From: Rhizobium sp. NXC14
GTDB taxonomy: Bacteria; Pseudomonadota; Alphaproteobacteria; Rhizobiales; Rhizobiaceae
DNA length: 64,000 nucleotides
Assembly: GCF_002117485.1 (NCBI RefSeq)
Contig: NZ_CP021030.1
Location: forward strand, 623,001 to 687,000
Direction of reading: 5' to 3'
The notes beneath the pieces were generated by a model, which worked only from the letters and a program-made list of their open reading frames with translations, had not been told where the DNA came from and ran no database searches. The position numbers were made by a program, and so were the translations under genes. Positions 8,725-18,113 of this stretch are shown here, piece after piece (position 1 is the stretch's first letter; each line of letters opens with the position of its first letter).

Positions 8725-9153
8725 ATGGCCGATCTCAAGGCACGCCCCCGTCCGACCGGCGCCATCGCCACCCTCGGCCGCACCGGCTTTCCGCATGTCA
8801 CGTCCACCACCAAGGGTGAGATCGATATCGTCACCGCCCCCTCACAGCCGGGCTTCAGCCCGCTCGATCTGCTCTATGCCTCGCTCTCGGCCTGTCTCGT
8901 GCTCAGCGCCCGCATTGCAGCCAGTCAGATGGGGGTTCTCGACAGGATCAGCGAGATCACGGCCGATGTCACCGGTGAGAAGGCGGCGGAAGGGCTCTCA
9001 CGTGTTGCGAAATTCAACATCGTCTTCTCGATCAAGGGCGATGTCGATGAAGAGACCCGCCGCAAGATCGTCGACGCCGCCGAAGACGAGATCTGCACAG
9101 TCAGCAACACCATCCGCGGCACTCCCGAATTCTCGACCACGATAGCGGGATAG
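8725..9153 (+). CDS. OsmC family peroxiredoxin-like protein
   Basis: The 142-residue protein has the OsmC/Ohr fold pattern with both redox cysteines: Cys57 in ASLSACLVLSARI and Cys123 in EICTVSNTI. Family members reduce organic hydroperoxides or other electrophiles in the cytoplasm. Its length is typical. It is a single gene, divergent from the small genes on its left and followed by a 62-nt gap to the FAD protein. The sequence does not separate the OsmC, Ohr and YhfA-like subgroups, so I give no symbol. Confidence 0.88.
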   Translation: MADLKARPRPTGAIATLGRTGFPHVTSTTKGEIDIVTAPSQPGFSPLDLLYASLSACLVLSARIAASQMGVLDRISEITADVTGEKAAEGLSRVAKFNIVFSIKGDVDEETRRKIVDAAEDEICTVSNTIRGTPEFSTTIAG

Positions 9154-9215
9154 GGGTCGCACTCGAAACCTAACAATAATTATAGACAATTGCGGAGAGG
9201 GAGATTGCGTGGGAA

Positions 9216-10700
9216 ATGTCCGGCATCTATGCTCGGGCATTGCAAGTGAATATCCCGGCCCTCATGCATCTGAAGCCTCTCCCAATGTCCGAACAACCCG
9301 TCGTCGCCATTATCGGCGGCGGCCTCTCCGGCGCGGGCGTCGCCTATCATCTCGCCAGGGCAAATTGCGGTGAGCCCCCGGTCATCATGGTCTTCGAACC
9401 GCGCGCGGAGCTCGGCCGCGGCATTGCCTATGATACGGACGATCCCGCACACCGTATCAATGTTCCCGCCGCCAAGATGAGCCTGCAGCCCGACGATCTG
9501 GGCGAGTTCCAGGCCTGGATCGAAGCCCGCGACGCCGTGGCGGACGATCCAGGGGCGAGGCAATCGGACGGCACACTCTTCCCCCGGCGCCGGCTCTTCG
9601 GCGAATATGTCGCCTCCCTGCTGAAGCCGCTGCTGGAAGAAGGCGTCGTGCTGCACAACCGCGCCCGCGTGATCGGTCTCGAGCGCCGGGGCGGCCGCTG
9701 GTCGATCCAGGACGACAAAGGTGGGGTGACCGAGGCCGATATCGTTGCGATCGCCACCAGCCATCCGCCGCCGGCAGCGCCCGGCCGGCTTGCCGTCAGC
9801 TTGGCGGCCCATCCCCGCTTCGTCGCCGATACCACCAAGCCGGGCGCGCTCGGCGTGATCGGCCGGCATGACCGGGTGCTAGTCATCGGCAACGGCTTGA
9901 CCGCCGCCGATGTCATCGCCTCTCTTGCCGAGCGTGGTCATGATGGGCCTGTAACGGCGATCTCGCGCCGCGGCCTGCGTTCGCGCGGCCATGCGCCGGT
10001 ACTGCAGCAGCTCTTTGGAGACTTCGTCTCCGACGCCGCGCATTCCGCCCTTGCGCTGCTTGTCAGGATCCGCGCCGACATAGAGGCCGCGAAGGCGCAG
10101 GGCATAAGCTGGCATGGCGTGATCGATCAGGTGCGGGCGCAGGGACACGAACTCTGGCAGGCGCTGCCGGTCGACGAACGCCGCCGTCTCGTCCGTCATC
10201 TGCGTCCCTATTGGGATGTGCATCGTTTCCGTATCGCGCCGCAGGTGGAAGCCGTGCTTGACACCGCGGTTGCCGCCGGCCGCCTGGAAATTCTTGCCGG
10301 GTCGGTCGCCGATGCGCGCATTGAAGGCGAGCTTGTCGTTTGCAGCCTGCAGCCACGCCACCGGCGCCAGTCGTTGGAGCGAAGCTATGACGCCGTCGTC
10401 GTCACCACCGGGCCGGCACATGGCGGCATTCTCGAGACTCAGCCCTGGCTCGCGGCGCTTGCTGCAAGTGGCCACCTGTCGCTCGATCCGACCGGCCTCG
10501 GTCTTGCCTGCACCGAGCAGTCGGAGGCGATCGGCCCGTCGGGAAAGGCGGAGCCTTCGTTGTTGATCTCCGGTCCGCTGGCGCGCGGCACTTTCGGCGA
10601 ACTGATGGGGCTGCCGCAGGTGACCGAGCATGCCTTCTTCGTCGCAGGCGAAATAGCCGCAAAGCTGCGGTTGATCATGGAGAGCAGGCATCCGGCCTGA
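9216..10700 (+). CDS. FAD/NAD(P)-binding protein (FAD_NAD_binding_9 type)
   Basis: The 494-residue flavoprotein has an N-terminal dinucleotide-binding loop (VVAIIGGGLSGAGVAYHLA, near residues 27-45), a conserved GRGIAYDTDDPAHRINVPA segment and a second Rossmann motif (VLVIGNGLTAADVI, near 222-235). The layout matches the YdhS/FAD_NAD_binding_9 family of hydroxyacylglutathione- or siderophore-associated oxidoreductases of uncertain reaction. I kept ATG 9216 because GGAGAGGGAG lies about 12 nt upstream; ATG 9285 sits immediately before the conserved FAD loop and is an alternative, but no ribosome binding site precedes it. The neighbours do not indicate a pathway. Confidence 0.85.
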   Translation: MSGIYARALQVNIPALMHLKPLPMSEQPVVAIIGGGLSGAGVAYHLARANCGEPPVIMVFEPRAELGRGIAYDTDDPAHRINVPAAKMSLQPDDLGEFQAWIEARDAVADDPGARQSDGTLFPRRRLFGEYVASLLKPLLEEGVVLHNRARVIGLERRGGRWSIQDDKGGVTEADIVAIATSHPPPAAPGRLAVSLAAHPRFVADTTKPGALGVIGRHDRVLVIGNGLTAADVIASLAERGHDGPVTAISRRGLRSRGHAPVLQQLFGDFVSDAAHSALALLVRIRADIEAAKAQGISWHGVIDQVRAQGHELWQALPVDERRRLVRHLRPYWDVHRFRIAPQVEAVLDTAVAAGRLEILAGSVADARIEGELVVCSLQPRHRRQSLERSYDAVVVTTGPAHGGILETQPWLAALAASGHLSLDPTGLGLACTEQSEAIGPSGKAEPSLLISGPLARGTFGELMGLPQVTEHAFFVAGEIAAKLRLIMESRHPA

Positions 10701-10809
10701 TTTCTTGTTCCGATGTCGCTCTTCGACTGTCGCCGGCGGACGACTTCTGCTACGAACGCGCCAATCAATGGCCCGCCGCCAATATTCGGGCATTCAAAAT
10801 ATAGAGACC

Positions 10810-11715
10810 ATGTCGCAGACCGCTTCCACCCTCTCCGAAGCCTCGCCTTCCAATCGTCTGGCGCTTGCCGCGCTTGTTGTCGGCGGAGCGGCGATCGGCG
10901 GTTCGCCGATCTTCGTCCGACTGTCCGAGGCCGGGCCGATGGCCACTGCCTTCTGGCGTGTGGCGCTGGCGCTGATCCCGATCTTCATCGTCTCGCGTAT
11001 GAAGAAGGATAGGGGGCCGAAGCCGCGAAGCCTTCCCGACTATGGCCTGCTGGTGCTTCCAGGCCTGATGCTGGCGCTCGACCTCGCCGCATGGCATCTC
11101 TCGCTCACCATGACCTCGGTCGCCAACGCGACGCTGCTTGCAAACCTCGCGCCTGTTTTCGTCACGCTGATCGCCGTCCTGTTCTTTAAGGCGAGAACCA
11201 GCGGCGTTTTCCTGCTGGGGCTGGTCCTGGCGCTCGCCGGTGTCGTTATCTTGAAAGGCGGCCCGGCAGGGCTCGGCGATGGCGATTTGAGCGGCGACGG
11301 CGCCGCGATGATCGCCGCCTTCTTCTATGCCTGCTATATCTTGGCGATCGGCAGGCTGCGCAGCCGGTTCGATACGATCCGCATCATGCTGTGGAGCACG
11401 GCATCGGCTGCCGTCTGCATCTTCCCGATCGCCTTCTTCTTCGAAGGCCATATGCTGCCGGCGACCCTCTACGGCTGGTCGATCCTCTTCGGCCTCGCCT
11501 TTGTCAGCCATGCCGGCGGACAGGTGGCGATTACCTATGCGCTGGCCTATCTGCCGCCCGCCTTTTCATCGCTGACGCTGCTGCTTCAGCCGGTCGTCGC
11601 CGCAATCCTCGCCTGGGCGCTGCTCGACGAAGCGATCGGGACGATGCAGGCGTTGGGCGCCAGCGTGGTGCTCGCCGGCATCATGGTTGCCCGAACGGCT
11701 CGCTCGTCGGCTTGA
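10810..11715 (+). CDS. EamA/DMT family transporter
   Basis: The 301-residue membrane protein has ten hydrophobic segments arranged as two EamA repeats. The first ends around FLLGLVLALAGVVILKGG and the second ends with LGASVVLAGIMVARTA. The drug/metabolite transporter family exports amino acids, metabolites or drugs across the inner membrane. The start (ATG 10810) matches the beginning of the first repeat; the longer frame adds polar residues with no family likeness. Its last 35 nt overlap, tail to tail, the end of the dioxygenase-esterase gene on the other strand. The substrate is unknown. Confidence 0.9.
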   Translation: MSQTASTLSEASPSNRLALAALVVGGAAIGGSPIFVRLSEAGPMATAFWRVALALIPIFIVSRMKKDRGPKPRSLPDYGLLVLPGLMLALDLAAWHLSLTMTSVANATLLANLAPVFVTLIAVLFFKARTSGVFLLGLVLALAGVVILKGGPAGLGDGDLSGDGAAMIAAFFYACYILAIGRLRSRFDTIRIMLWSTASAAVCIFPIAFFFEGHMLPATLYGWSILFGLAFVSHAGGQVAITYALAYLPPAFSSLTLLLQPVVAAILAWALLDEAIGTMQALGASVVLAGIMVARTARSSA

Positions 11716-13300
11716 CCGCCTGCTGCTCCAGCGGCGATGGATTATCCCCCATTCTCTGAAGCAGCCACTTTTGGATGATCGGCACATCCGCGTCGCCGAG
11801 ATCGTGGCCGCCGGGGATGACGTCGGAATCCACGGTAGCGCCCGAACTCTTCAGCCGGTCCTCCAGCTCGCTTGCATACTTGCCGTAGGCATCGGTCTTG
11901 CCGCTGATCACGAGCAGGTCCGTGCCCTTCAGATCGGCATGCGGATAGTCGCTGAGCACAGGCATGGAGCGCAGCAGCACGGCCTTGTGAACAAGGTTCG
12001 GGTGCAGGTAGAGCAGCGAGTTCAACAGGTTGGCGCCGTTGGAATAGCCGACATAGACGGTCTTGTTGGGATCGAGGCCATAGGATTTGACGGCGCCTTC
12101 GATGAAGGCCGCAAAGGCTTCGGCCTCGGTTTTGATGTCGTTCTGGTCGAAGGAGAAGGGTGTAATGCGCTTGTACCAGCGCGGAAAACCCTCTTCCGTC
12201 GCACGGCCCCGCACGCCGAGCAGGGTTGCGCGGGGCGCCGCCTTGTTGAGGAGCGGCATCAGCGTCGTCTCATTGCCGCCCGAGCCGTGCAGCAGCACGA
12301 AGACACTGCCGTCGGGATTCGGCGGCGTATAGAAGCGATGGACGAACGGCAGCTCGCGGTAATTGATGCGCGGCTGGCCGGGCATCGAAAATTGCGGCAG
12401 AACCACCTTCAGGTCGTCGAGACTGGTGATCGCTCCCGGCGGCGCGAAGAGCTTGGTGCCGAGGGCTGCGTGCTCTTCGTCAACAGTCATGCCGGGCTTG
12501 TCGGTTGCAAGCTCCACCAGCGTGCCGCCGGGCTCGCGGGCATAGAGCGAGCGGAAATACTTGCGGTCGTGCATGTTGGTCGGCGATGCATCGGCCTTCT
12601 CCAACGCCTTGGAAACCGAACGCAGCGCCTCCTCATCGGCGGCCCGGAAGGCGACATGATCGACGGTGCCGGTTCCCGGCGCGCCGGACCAGAAGCCGCG
12701 TGCATCGCGCACATCGATGACGTCGCCCGATTGTGATACCAGCCTGTCAATCGTGCCGCGGTTGGCCTGGAATCGGTAACCGAAGTGGCGCTCGAGGAAG
12801 CTGCGGCTCTCGGCCGGCTTTTCCGTCAGCATGGTTGCGCCGCGCACCCGCTTGACGGCATGCTCGACCGGGATCGAGGCGCCATCCCAGACAGCAGGCG
12901 ATGTGAGGTTCTTTGCGCCCGTGAGCTTGAGGATGATATTATCAGGGTCTTTCAACCTGAGAACAGGCTCACCGAATTCATCGGCCGGTCCCTCCGAACG
13001 CAGGCCGAAGTTCATGGCGCGCGTCAGCCAATAGCCGATGCTCGCCGGATCGATCGCCAGCGAAATTTCGCTGATCTGGCCGTAACCTGCCCGACCGGGC
13101 GCGCCGTCTTCCCATACGAGGAAGCTGACGAGCGAACCCGGCGTACCTGCCGAATCGCCGTAGAAGAGATGGAGCTGCGTCACATCCTCGTAGCCGGCCG
13201 TTTGCTTGACGAGGCGCATGCCGAGAAAGCCGGCGTAAAAATCCACGTTTGCCTGCACCTTTCGGGTGATGGCCGTAACGTGATGTATGCCTGATACCAT
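11681..13300 (-). CDS. Fusion of glyoxalase-type ring-cleaving dioxygenase and alpha/beta-hydrolase
   Basis: The 539-residue protein fuses two enzymes. Residues 1 to about 320 form two vicinal-oxygen-chelate modules (GIHHVTAITRKVQANVDFY; later GATMLTEKPAESRSFLERHF and TVDHVAFRA) like MhqO/LinE-type dioxygenases. Residues from about 335 form a carboxylesterase with nucleophile elbow GYSNGA, an oxyanion-side HGSGGNE, Asp in GKTDAYG and His in GGHDLGD, like MhqD. In Bacillus these are separate products that detoxify quinones and hydroquinones, so one chain doing cleavage plus hydrolysis is inferred. ATG 13300 begins exactly at the VOC fold; the longer frame to 13381 adds a hydrophobic stretch that could be a spurious signal. 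It overlaps the EamA gene by 35 nt. Confidence 0.88.
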   Translation of the reverse strand: MVSGIHHVTAITRKVQANVDFYAGFLGMRLVKQTAGYEDVTQLHLFYGDSAGTPGSLVSFLVWEDGAPGRAGYGQISEISLAIDPASIGYWLTRAMNFGLRSEGPADEFGEPVLRLKDPDNIILKLTGAKNLTSPAVWDGASIPVEHAVKRVRGATMLTEKPAESRSFLERHFGYRFQANRGTIDRLVSQSGDVIDVRDARGFWSGAPGTGTVDHVAFRAADEEALRSVSKALEKADASPTNMHDRKYFRSLYAREPGGTLVELATDKPGMTVDEEHAALGTKLFAPPGAITSLDDLKVVLPQFSMPGQPRINYRELPFVHRFYTPPNPDGSVFVLLHGSGGNETTLMPLLNKAAPRATLLGVRGRATEEGFPRWYKRITPFSFDQNDIKTEAEAFAAFIEGAVKSYGLDPNKTVYVGYSNGANLLNSLLYLHPNLVHKAVLLRSMPVLSDYPHADLKGTDLLVISGKTDAYGKYASELEDRLKSSGATVDSDVIPGGHDLGDADVPIIQKWLLQRMGDNPSPLEQQAVKPTSEPFGQP

Positions 13301-13384
13301 CGAGAGCAGTCCTGATTGAAGCGGCGTCGTCAGGAGCGCGAGTATGAGAGCTGCGACAGTCATACCGTTGCCAATGACCACCGC

Positions 13385-14980
13385 TTAGTTTTGTTCCGCG
13401 CAAAGCGCAAGCGAATCGCCGCGCTGCAGCAGTTCCAAATGATCGACATCTTCGAGCGCCTCTTCCAGTTGCTGCAGGGTCGGCGGCTTCACCATATAGG
13501 CGCGCGCGCCAAGATTTCTGGCCCGCTGCATGTCGCTCTCATCGCTTGAGGTGCTGAGAATGCAGACGGGAATTCGTTTCAGACGGGCGTCAGCCGAAAG
13601 CGCGTTCAGCACCTCGAAACCATCCATGATCGGCATGTTGATGTCGAGCAGCATCAGGTCGATCTGCGGCACATCGGCGATGCCGGCGCGCTCTTCGAGC
13701 AGCCGCATCGCCTCGCGTCCGTTGGTGGCGACATGAAGGTTGAAGGTCACCCTCTCCCGCCGCATCAGCTTGATCTTCAGGATCTGGATGTCGGCGGGGC
13801 TGTCTTCGACCAGCAGAACCTCGGCAAGCCTGCCGGAACCTTCGCCCGGCTGCTCCGCCGGCTTCAGGCTGGGCGGAACGGCTGATGCGGCGGGCAGTGC
13901 GGGCCGTGCCTCGGCAAGCGGCATCTCAACGATGAAGGTGGCGCCGGAACCCTTGTCCGGTTCGCACCAGATGGCGCCGCCATGCAGCTGCGCGATGCGG
14001 CGGCAGATGGCAAGGCCGAGTCCGGTGCCCTCGATGCCGCGGCCGACGAGCCGTTTGAACGGCTGAAAGATCAGCTCGCGGTGCTGGGGATCGATGCCGG
14101 GTCCGTTGTCACGCACCGTCAGGCGGCAGCTACCCCCTCGCGCTTCGCTCGAGATTTGAACCTCCGGAACCTTTTGATCGCAGTAGCGGATGGCATTCGA
14201 CACCAGGTTCTGCAGAAGCTGGGTCAGCAACGTCGCATCGCCCATCACTTCCGGCAGCACACCGCGAATGACGACGGCCCCGCGGCTCTCCATCTGCTGG
14301 CGCAGATTGTCTTCCACCTGGTTGAGTACATCGGACAGCGAGACCGGCGTCAGCTGCGGCCCGCCATAGGCTTCGAGCTTGGTGAAGTTCGAGACCTTGA
14401 CGATCAGGTCTTCCATATGGTCGGCGGCGCTCAAGACATAATCGAGCAGCTCGCGGTCTTCGGCCGGAAGCACTGCAGAACCGTGCAGGATCCGGCTGAA
14501 GGACTTGATCGTCCTCAGCGGCTCCTTCAGGTCATGCGCCATGGCGCGTGTGAAGATCTCAAGCGATTGCCGCTTCTGCTCCAGCTGGGCTTCCAGCATG
14601 CCGTGCATGATGGCGTTCTGGATGCAGCGATGCAGCGTTTCGGGTGAAAGGGAATCCTTGGTGAGATAGTCGCGCGCGCCGCTCTTCATCACCTCGACGG
14701 CAACGGTTTCGCTGCCTTGACCGGTCAGCATGATGACGTTGGCGACGGGATCGTCCTCCAGAATATCGGCAAGAACACCGAGCCCGTCGCGCCCTGGCAG
14801 CGAATAGTCGAGCAGGATGCAGTTCGGCCGTTTCCGGCTGTTGAGAGCGCGGCCCTCTTCACCCGTCTCCGCCTCGAGGACGGTATAGGCCGTGCTGGAG
14901 ACGCGGCCCAGAATGCGCCGATAGACCTCGCGGTCGTCGATGTTGTCGTCGATGATGAGAATGCAGCAGTCTTCCGCCAA
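13385..14980 (-). CDS. Hybrid sensor kinase with two receivers (REC-HisKA-HATPase-REC)
   Basis: The 531-residue cytoplasmic protein begins with a receiver (Asp58 in CILLDYSLPG). A kinase core follows, with the phosphorylated His150 in AMAHDLKEP and ATP-binding boxes RDNGPGID near 291 and GTGLGLAI near 319. It ends with a second receiver (Asp447 in LMLLDINMP). An N-terminal receiver ahead of HisKA suggests the kinase is itself controlled by phosphotransfer. It starts 4 nt after the stop of the single-domain receiver at 14985-15410 and so is the third gene of a kinase-receiver-hybrid kinase operon. No membrane segment is present. The signal and output are unknown. Confidence 0.93.
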   Translation of the reverse strand: MAEDCCILIIDDNIDDREVYRRILGRVSSTAYTVLEAETGEEGRALNSRKRPNCILLDYSLPGRDGLGVLADILEDDPVANVIMLTGQGSETVAVEVMKSGARDYLTKDSLSPETLHRCIQNAIMHGMLEAQLEQKRQSLEIFTRAMAHDLKEPLRTIKSFSRILHGSAVLPAEDRELLDYVLSAADHMEDLIVKVSNFTKLEAYGGPQLTPVSLSDVLNQVEDNLRQQMESRGAVVIRGVLPEVMGDATLLTQLLQNLVSNAIRYCDQKVPEVQISSEARGGSCRLTVRDNGPGIDPQHRELIFQPFKRLVGRGIEGTGLGLAICRRIAQLHGGAIWCEPDKGSGATFIVEMPLAEARPALPAASAVPPSLKPAEQPGEGSGRLAEVLLVEDSPADIQILKIKLMRRERVTFNLHVATNGREAMRLLEERAGIADVPQIDLMLLDINMPIMDGFEVLNALSADARLKRIPVCILSTSSDESDMQRARNLGARAYMVKPPTLQQLEEALEDVDHLELLQRGDSLALCAEQN

Positions 14981-14984
14981 ACCG

Positions 14985-15410
14985 TCAGTCCTCGAGCGGC
15001 AGAATCGCGATTTCGAACCAATATTCCTTTAACCGCTGGATCGCGGCGAAGAGACCGTCGAGATCGACCGGCTTTTGCACATAGGTGTTGGCGCCGAGCG
15101 CGTAGCAGCCTTCGATGTCGCGTTCATCGTCTGACGTCGTCAGGATCACCACCGGAATTTTGCGCCAGCCGTCGTTCGACTTGATCGCTTCCAGCGTCTT
15201 GCGGCCGTCGAGTCCCGGCATGTTGAGATCGAGCAGGATCAGCCCTGGTTTCGGCACCATGACGCCGAGCATGTCGAGTGCTTCCTGACCCGAGGCGGCC
15301 CAGCGGATCGAGTTGCGCAGGTTGGTGCGTTTGAAGGCCCGCATCGTCGCTTCGAAATCGTCTTCACTGTCTTCGACGATCAAAATCGGTTGCGTGTCAC
15401 GCTGCTGCAT
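14985..15410 (-). CDS. Single-domain response regulator (Rcp1-like)
   Basis: The 141-residue stand-alone receiver has acidic pocket EDSEDD, phosphorylated Asp61 in LILLDLNMPGLDG, Thr in VILTTSDDE and Lys113 in VQKPV. The sequence style (LVEDSEDD near the start, ALGANTYVQKPV, and a C-terminal LKEYWFEIAILP) is that of Rcp1-type receivers that partner phytochrome-like kinases. ATG 15410 lies inside the end of the upstream kinase gene, a 14-nt overlap, so the two are translationally coupled and are probably a cognate pair. It has no DNA-binding output and probably passes phosphate to other proteins such as the next kinase. Confidence 0.92.
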   Translation of the reverse strand: MQQRDTQPILIVEDSEDDFEATMRAFKRTNLRNSIRWAASGQEALDMLGVMVPKPGLILLDLNMPGLDGRKTLEAIKSNDGWRKIPVVILTTSDDERDIEGCYALGANTYVQKPVDLDGLFAAIQRLKEYWFEIAILPLED

Positions 15411-17541
15411 TCTGCCCCTCGCGTTTTCTTCCCAGGGTGAAATAGAATGTAGTGCCGACGCCGACCTCGGACTCCAGCCAGATATCGCCGTTGTGCCGCG
15501 CGATGATCTTGCGGACGAAGGTAAGGCCTGCTCCGGTTCCGTCGTCGGAATCCTGCGACTTTTCGAGCCGTTTGAAAATGCGGAAAATATCCTCATGGAA
15601 TTCCTGGGGTATTCCCTTGCCGTTATCCCTAACGAAAAACACGTTGCGCGCAACCGTGCCGTCCTTGCCGACGAACCGCTCGAGATAGCCGATCGAGACC
15701 AGCGGCGCCGGCTTGTCGTTGTACTTGATCGCATTGGTGATGAGATTGCGGAACACTTCGGTCAGCCGCGGCGCGTCGCAGACCACGTCAGGGAGCCGGC
15801 CGTCGGTGACGACCCTGGCATGCCGCTCTTCCAGCAGCAGCTCCATCGTCGCGACCACGTCCTTGACGATCAGGCTGATATCGGTGCGTTTGACTGCCAG
15901 CTGCTGCCGCCCGAGCCTGGAGAAGTAGAGCAGGTCGTTGACGAGCTTCTCCATCCGCTGGCTCAGACGCACGAGCCGGTTCAGCCGGCGCACGCCGTCC
16001 GCGTCGAGCTTGTCCTCATAATCCTCGAGGAGGAAACGCGAGTGGTTGTGCAGGCCGCGCAGCGGTTCCTTCAGGTCATGCGAGGCAATATACGCGAATT
16101 CGTCGAGGTCGTGGTTGCTGCGCTCGAGTTCGGCCGTATATGCCTCGAGCTGGGCGAGCGTCGTTTTCATCCGTTCTTCCTGCCGCACGCGCTCGCTGAT
16201 ATCTCGTACGATGCCGACGAATGTCTTGGTCTCGCCGCTGACGACAACGCTGATGGATACTTCGATCGGGAAGACGATGCCGTTCTTGCGCCGCCCGGAG
16301 ACCATGCGCGTCGTGCCAATGATGCGCTCCTCGCCGGTCTGGCGGTAGTGGGCGAGATAGCCGTCATGCTCGGAATGATAAGGCTCAGGCATCAGCATCT
16401 TGATGTTCCGGCCGATCGTTTCCTGCGGTGAATAGCCGAACATGATTTCGGCTGCCGGATTGAAACTCTTGATCGTTCCGCGCCCGTCGATGACGAGGAC
16501 GGCATCGGGCGTGCTGCGCGCCAGCGCGCCGAAGCGAACGCGTTCGGCTTCCAGGTTGTTGTTGTTGCGCAGGAAATAGAAGACGAGAATGGCGATCAGC
16601 CAGAGCGTGGCGGCGGTGATGGTGCGATTGGCGATCTCTTGCCAGAATGCCGCCTCGTCATGCCTGACGGCGAAGAAGCCGAGCATGAGGAGCACGGTGC
16701 AGGCAAAGGCGAAGAACAGCGGCGCATTCCTGTTGCCGAACCAGAGCGCCGTCAGCACCAGCGGCACGTAGAGAATGCCGTTGGCAAGGCCGAGCGGCGT
16801 ATAGAGATCGACGACGAGGCCGGTGAAGCAGACTGCCGCCGGAATCCAGAGCGGGATCTGCGCCCGGTTTGCCGGCTGCATCCACCAGGAGCGGGCAAGC
16901 AGGCCCGCGCCGAAAAGCACCATGCCGACCGCCGTGTGCAACGCCATCGCCGCATAGGGACCCCAGCGGTAGCCCTGTTCGGCATCGGTGAGATAGCCGG
17001 CGAGCGCGATCATGCCGAGCGTGACGACGACATAGCTCGTCAGCTCCTGCACGACCTGGTTTTTCGACTTCTCCACATAAAGCGAGAGCAGCAGCGAAAG
17101 ATTGGCAATGAGAAAGATCAGCGCCGTATTGGGGCCCATGCCGCCTCCGATCTCGGCGATGAAATCGGGAGGAATCACCAGGCGGGTGATCAACTGGTCG
17201 ATGTTATGGACGGCCCGCCCAACCGTAGCGATTTCCACCAGCCGGGCCGCCGCGATCGCCGCTGCGATCCCTGTCATGATCGTTGCCGCTATCCGAGAGC
17301 GGCGGCCATCACGCATCGAGGCCGCAAGCCCAAGGCCGGATAGTATGAAGCAGACCCCGGTGTTGAAGGCCATTGACGGGAAGCCGGGGAAGAGCGAAAT
17401 GATGAGCTTGATCTGCAACAGCCAGCCGGCAAGGGCGCTCACTCCGAGAAGGAACAGCAGGCAGCCGACTGCAATTGCAAAGGCACGGTAGCGCCGTCGC
17501 CTCCGCTGGTCCTGCAGGTCCACGTTGCCCTTATCCTGCAC
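15397..17541 (-). CDS. Membrane sensor histidine kinase with FixL-like PAS domain
   Basis: The protein has about eight hydrophobic segments in its N-terminal half, then PAS, a coiled linker and HisKA-HATPase. I start at GTG 17541 (714 residues) because GAGAGG lies upstream and the first membrane segment follows; an in-frame TTG/ATG-type start at 17697 adds 52 basic residues. In this numbering the PAS domain spans about 340-450 and carries LMPEPYHSEHDGYL with His392, and IIGTTRMVSG with Arg412. These align with the haem-ligand His200 and oxygen-contacting Arg220 of FixL. The phosphorylated His488 is in YIASHDLKEP and the ATP boxes are RDNGKGIP and GTGAGLTFV. It heads the operon with the receiver at 14985. 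Haem binding is inferred, not shown. Confidence 0.9.
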   Translation of the reverse strand: MQDKGNVDLQDQRRRRRYRAFAIAVGCLLFLLGVSALAGWLLQIKLIISLFPGFPSMAFNTGVCFILSGLGLAASMRDGRRSRIAATIMTGIAAAIAAARLVEIATVGRAVHNIDQLITRLVIPPDFIAEIGGGMGPNTALIFLIANLSLLLSLYVEKSKNQVVQELTSYVVVTLGMIALAGYLTDAEQGYRWGPYAAMALHTAVGMVLFGAGLLARSWWMQPANRAQIPLWIPAAVCFTGLVVDLYTPLGLANGILYVPLVLTALWFGNRNAPLFFAFACTVLLMLGFFAVRHDEAAFWQEIANRTITAATLWLIAILVFYFLRNNNNLEAERVRFGALARSTPDAVLVIDGRGTIKSFNPAAEIMFGYSPQETIGRNIKMLMPEPYHSEHDGYLAHYRQTGEERIIGTTRMVSGRRKNGIVFPIEVSISVVVSGETKTFVGIVRDISERVRQEERMKTTLAQLEAYTAELERSNHDLDEFAYIASHDLKEPLRGLHNHSRFLLEDYEDKLDADGVRRLNRLVRLSQRMEKLVNDLLYFSRLGRQQLAVKRTDISLIVKDVVATMELLLEERHARVVTDGRLPDVVCDAPRLTEVFRNLITNAIKYNDKPAPLVSIGYLERFVGKDGTVARNVFFVRDNGKGIPQEFHEDIFRIFKRLEKSQDSDDGTGAGLTFVRKIIARHNGDIWLESEVGVGTTFYFTLGRKREGQNAAA

Positions 17542-17735
17542 CCGTGTATCCTCTCTCGGTTCGCGCGGCCATTTTTTCCGAAATCGAGGAATACTCAATA
17601 GGCAGCGGCCGCCGCCGTCGCGCTTTTTCCGAAATGATTTTTCGATCGGACAGATCGAATTTTCGTGAAATCGCGATATCGTGACGTCGGAAGACAACGA
17701 GGTTCATTCGAACAATACCCAGATCACGGTGCCGG

Positions 17736-18113
17736 ATGCCTACGATAGTTTACGTCGACGACAGCAGGGATGATCTCTTCTATCTCGACTATATCCGCAA
17801 GAAGCAGCATATAGACGTCGATCTATTTTGTTTCTCGACCGCCGAGACGGCGCTGGAGGCGCTGAAGCAGCGCGTGACAGAAGGCTGGGCTCCGCCGGAG
17901 CTGCTGGTCGCCGATCTCTATATGCCCCTCGACAGCGGCATCAGCCTGGTAAGCACGCTGCGCAGCGATGACCGCTTCAGAACAATGCGTCTCGCTGTCT
18001 GCAGCGGGTCGGATGCGGATGAGGATCGCATGCGTGCTTTCGAAGCCGGTGCCGATTTTTACCTTGAGAAGCCGCTTGACCTCGCAGCGATCCTTCTCAA
18101 TCTGGAAGTGTAG
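17736..18113 (+). CDS. Single-domain response regulator
   Basis: The 125-residue receiver has the acidic pair DDSRDD, Asp60 in LLVADLYMP, Ser in AVCSGSDAD and Lys in YLEKP. It is transcribed divergently from the FixL-like kinase with a 194-nt gap that must hold both promoters. No output domain is present. The close pairing suggests it is a second target of that kinase, but this is inferred from position only. Confidence 0.9.
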   Translation: MPTIVYVDDSRDDLFYLDYIRKKQHIDVDLFCFSTAETALEALKQRVTEGWAPPELLVADLYMPLDSGISLVSTLRSDDRFRTMRLAVCSGSDADEDRMRAFEAGADFYLEKPLDLAAILLNLEV

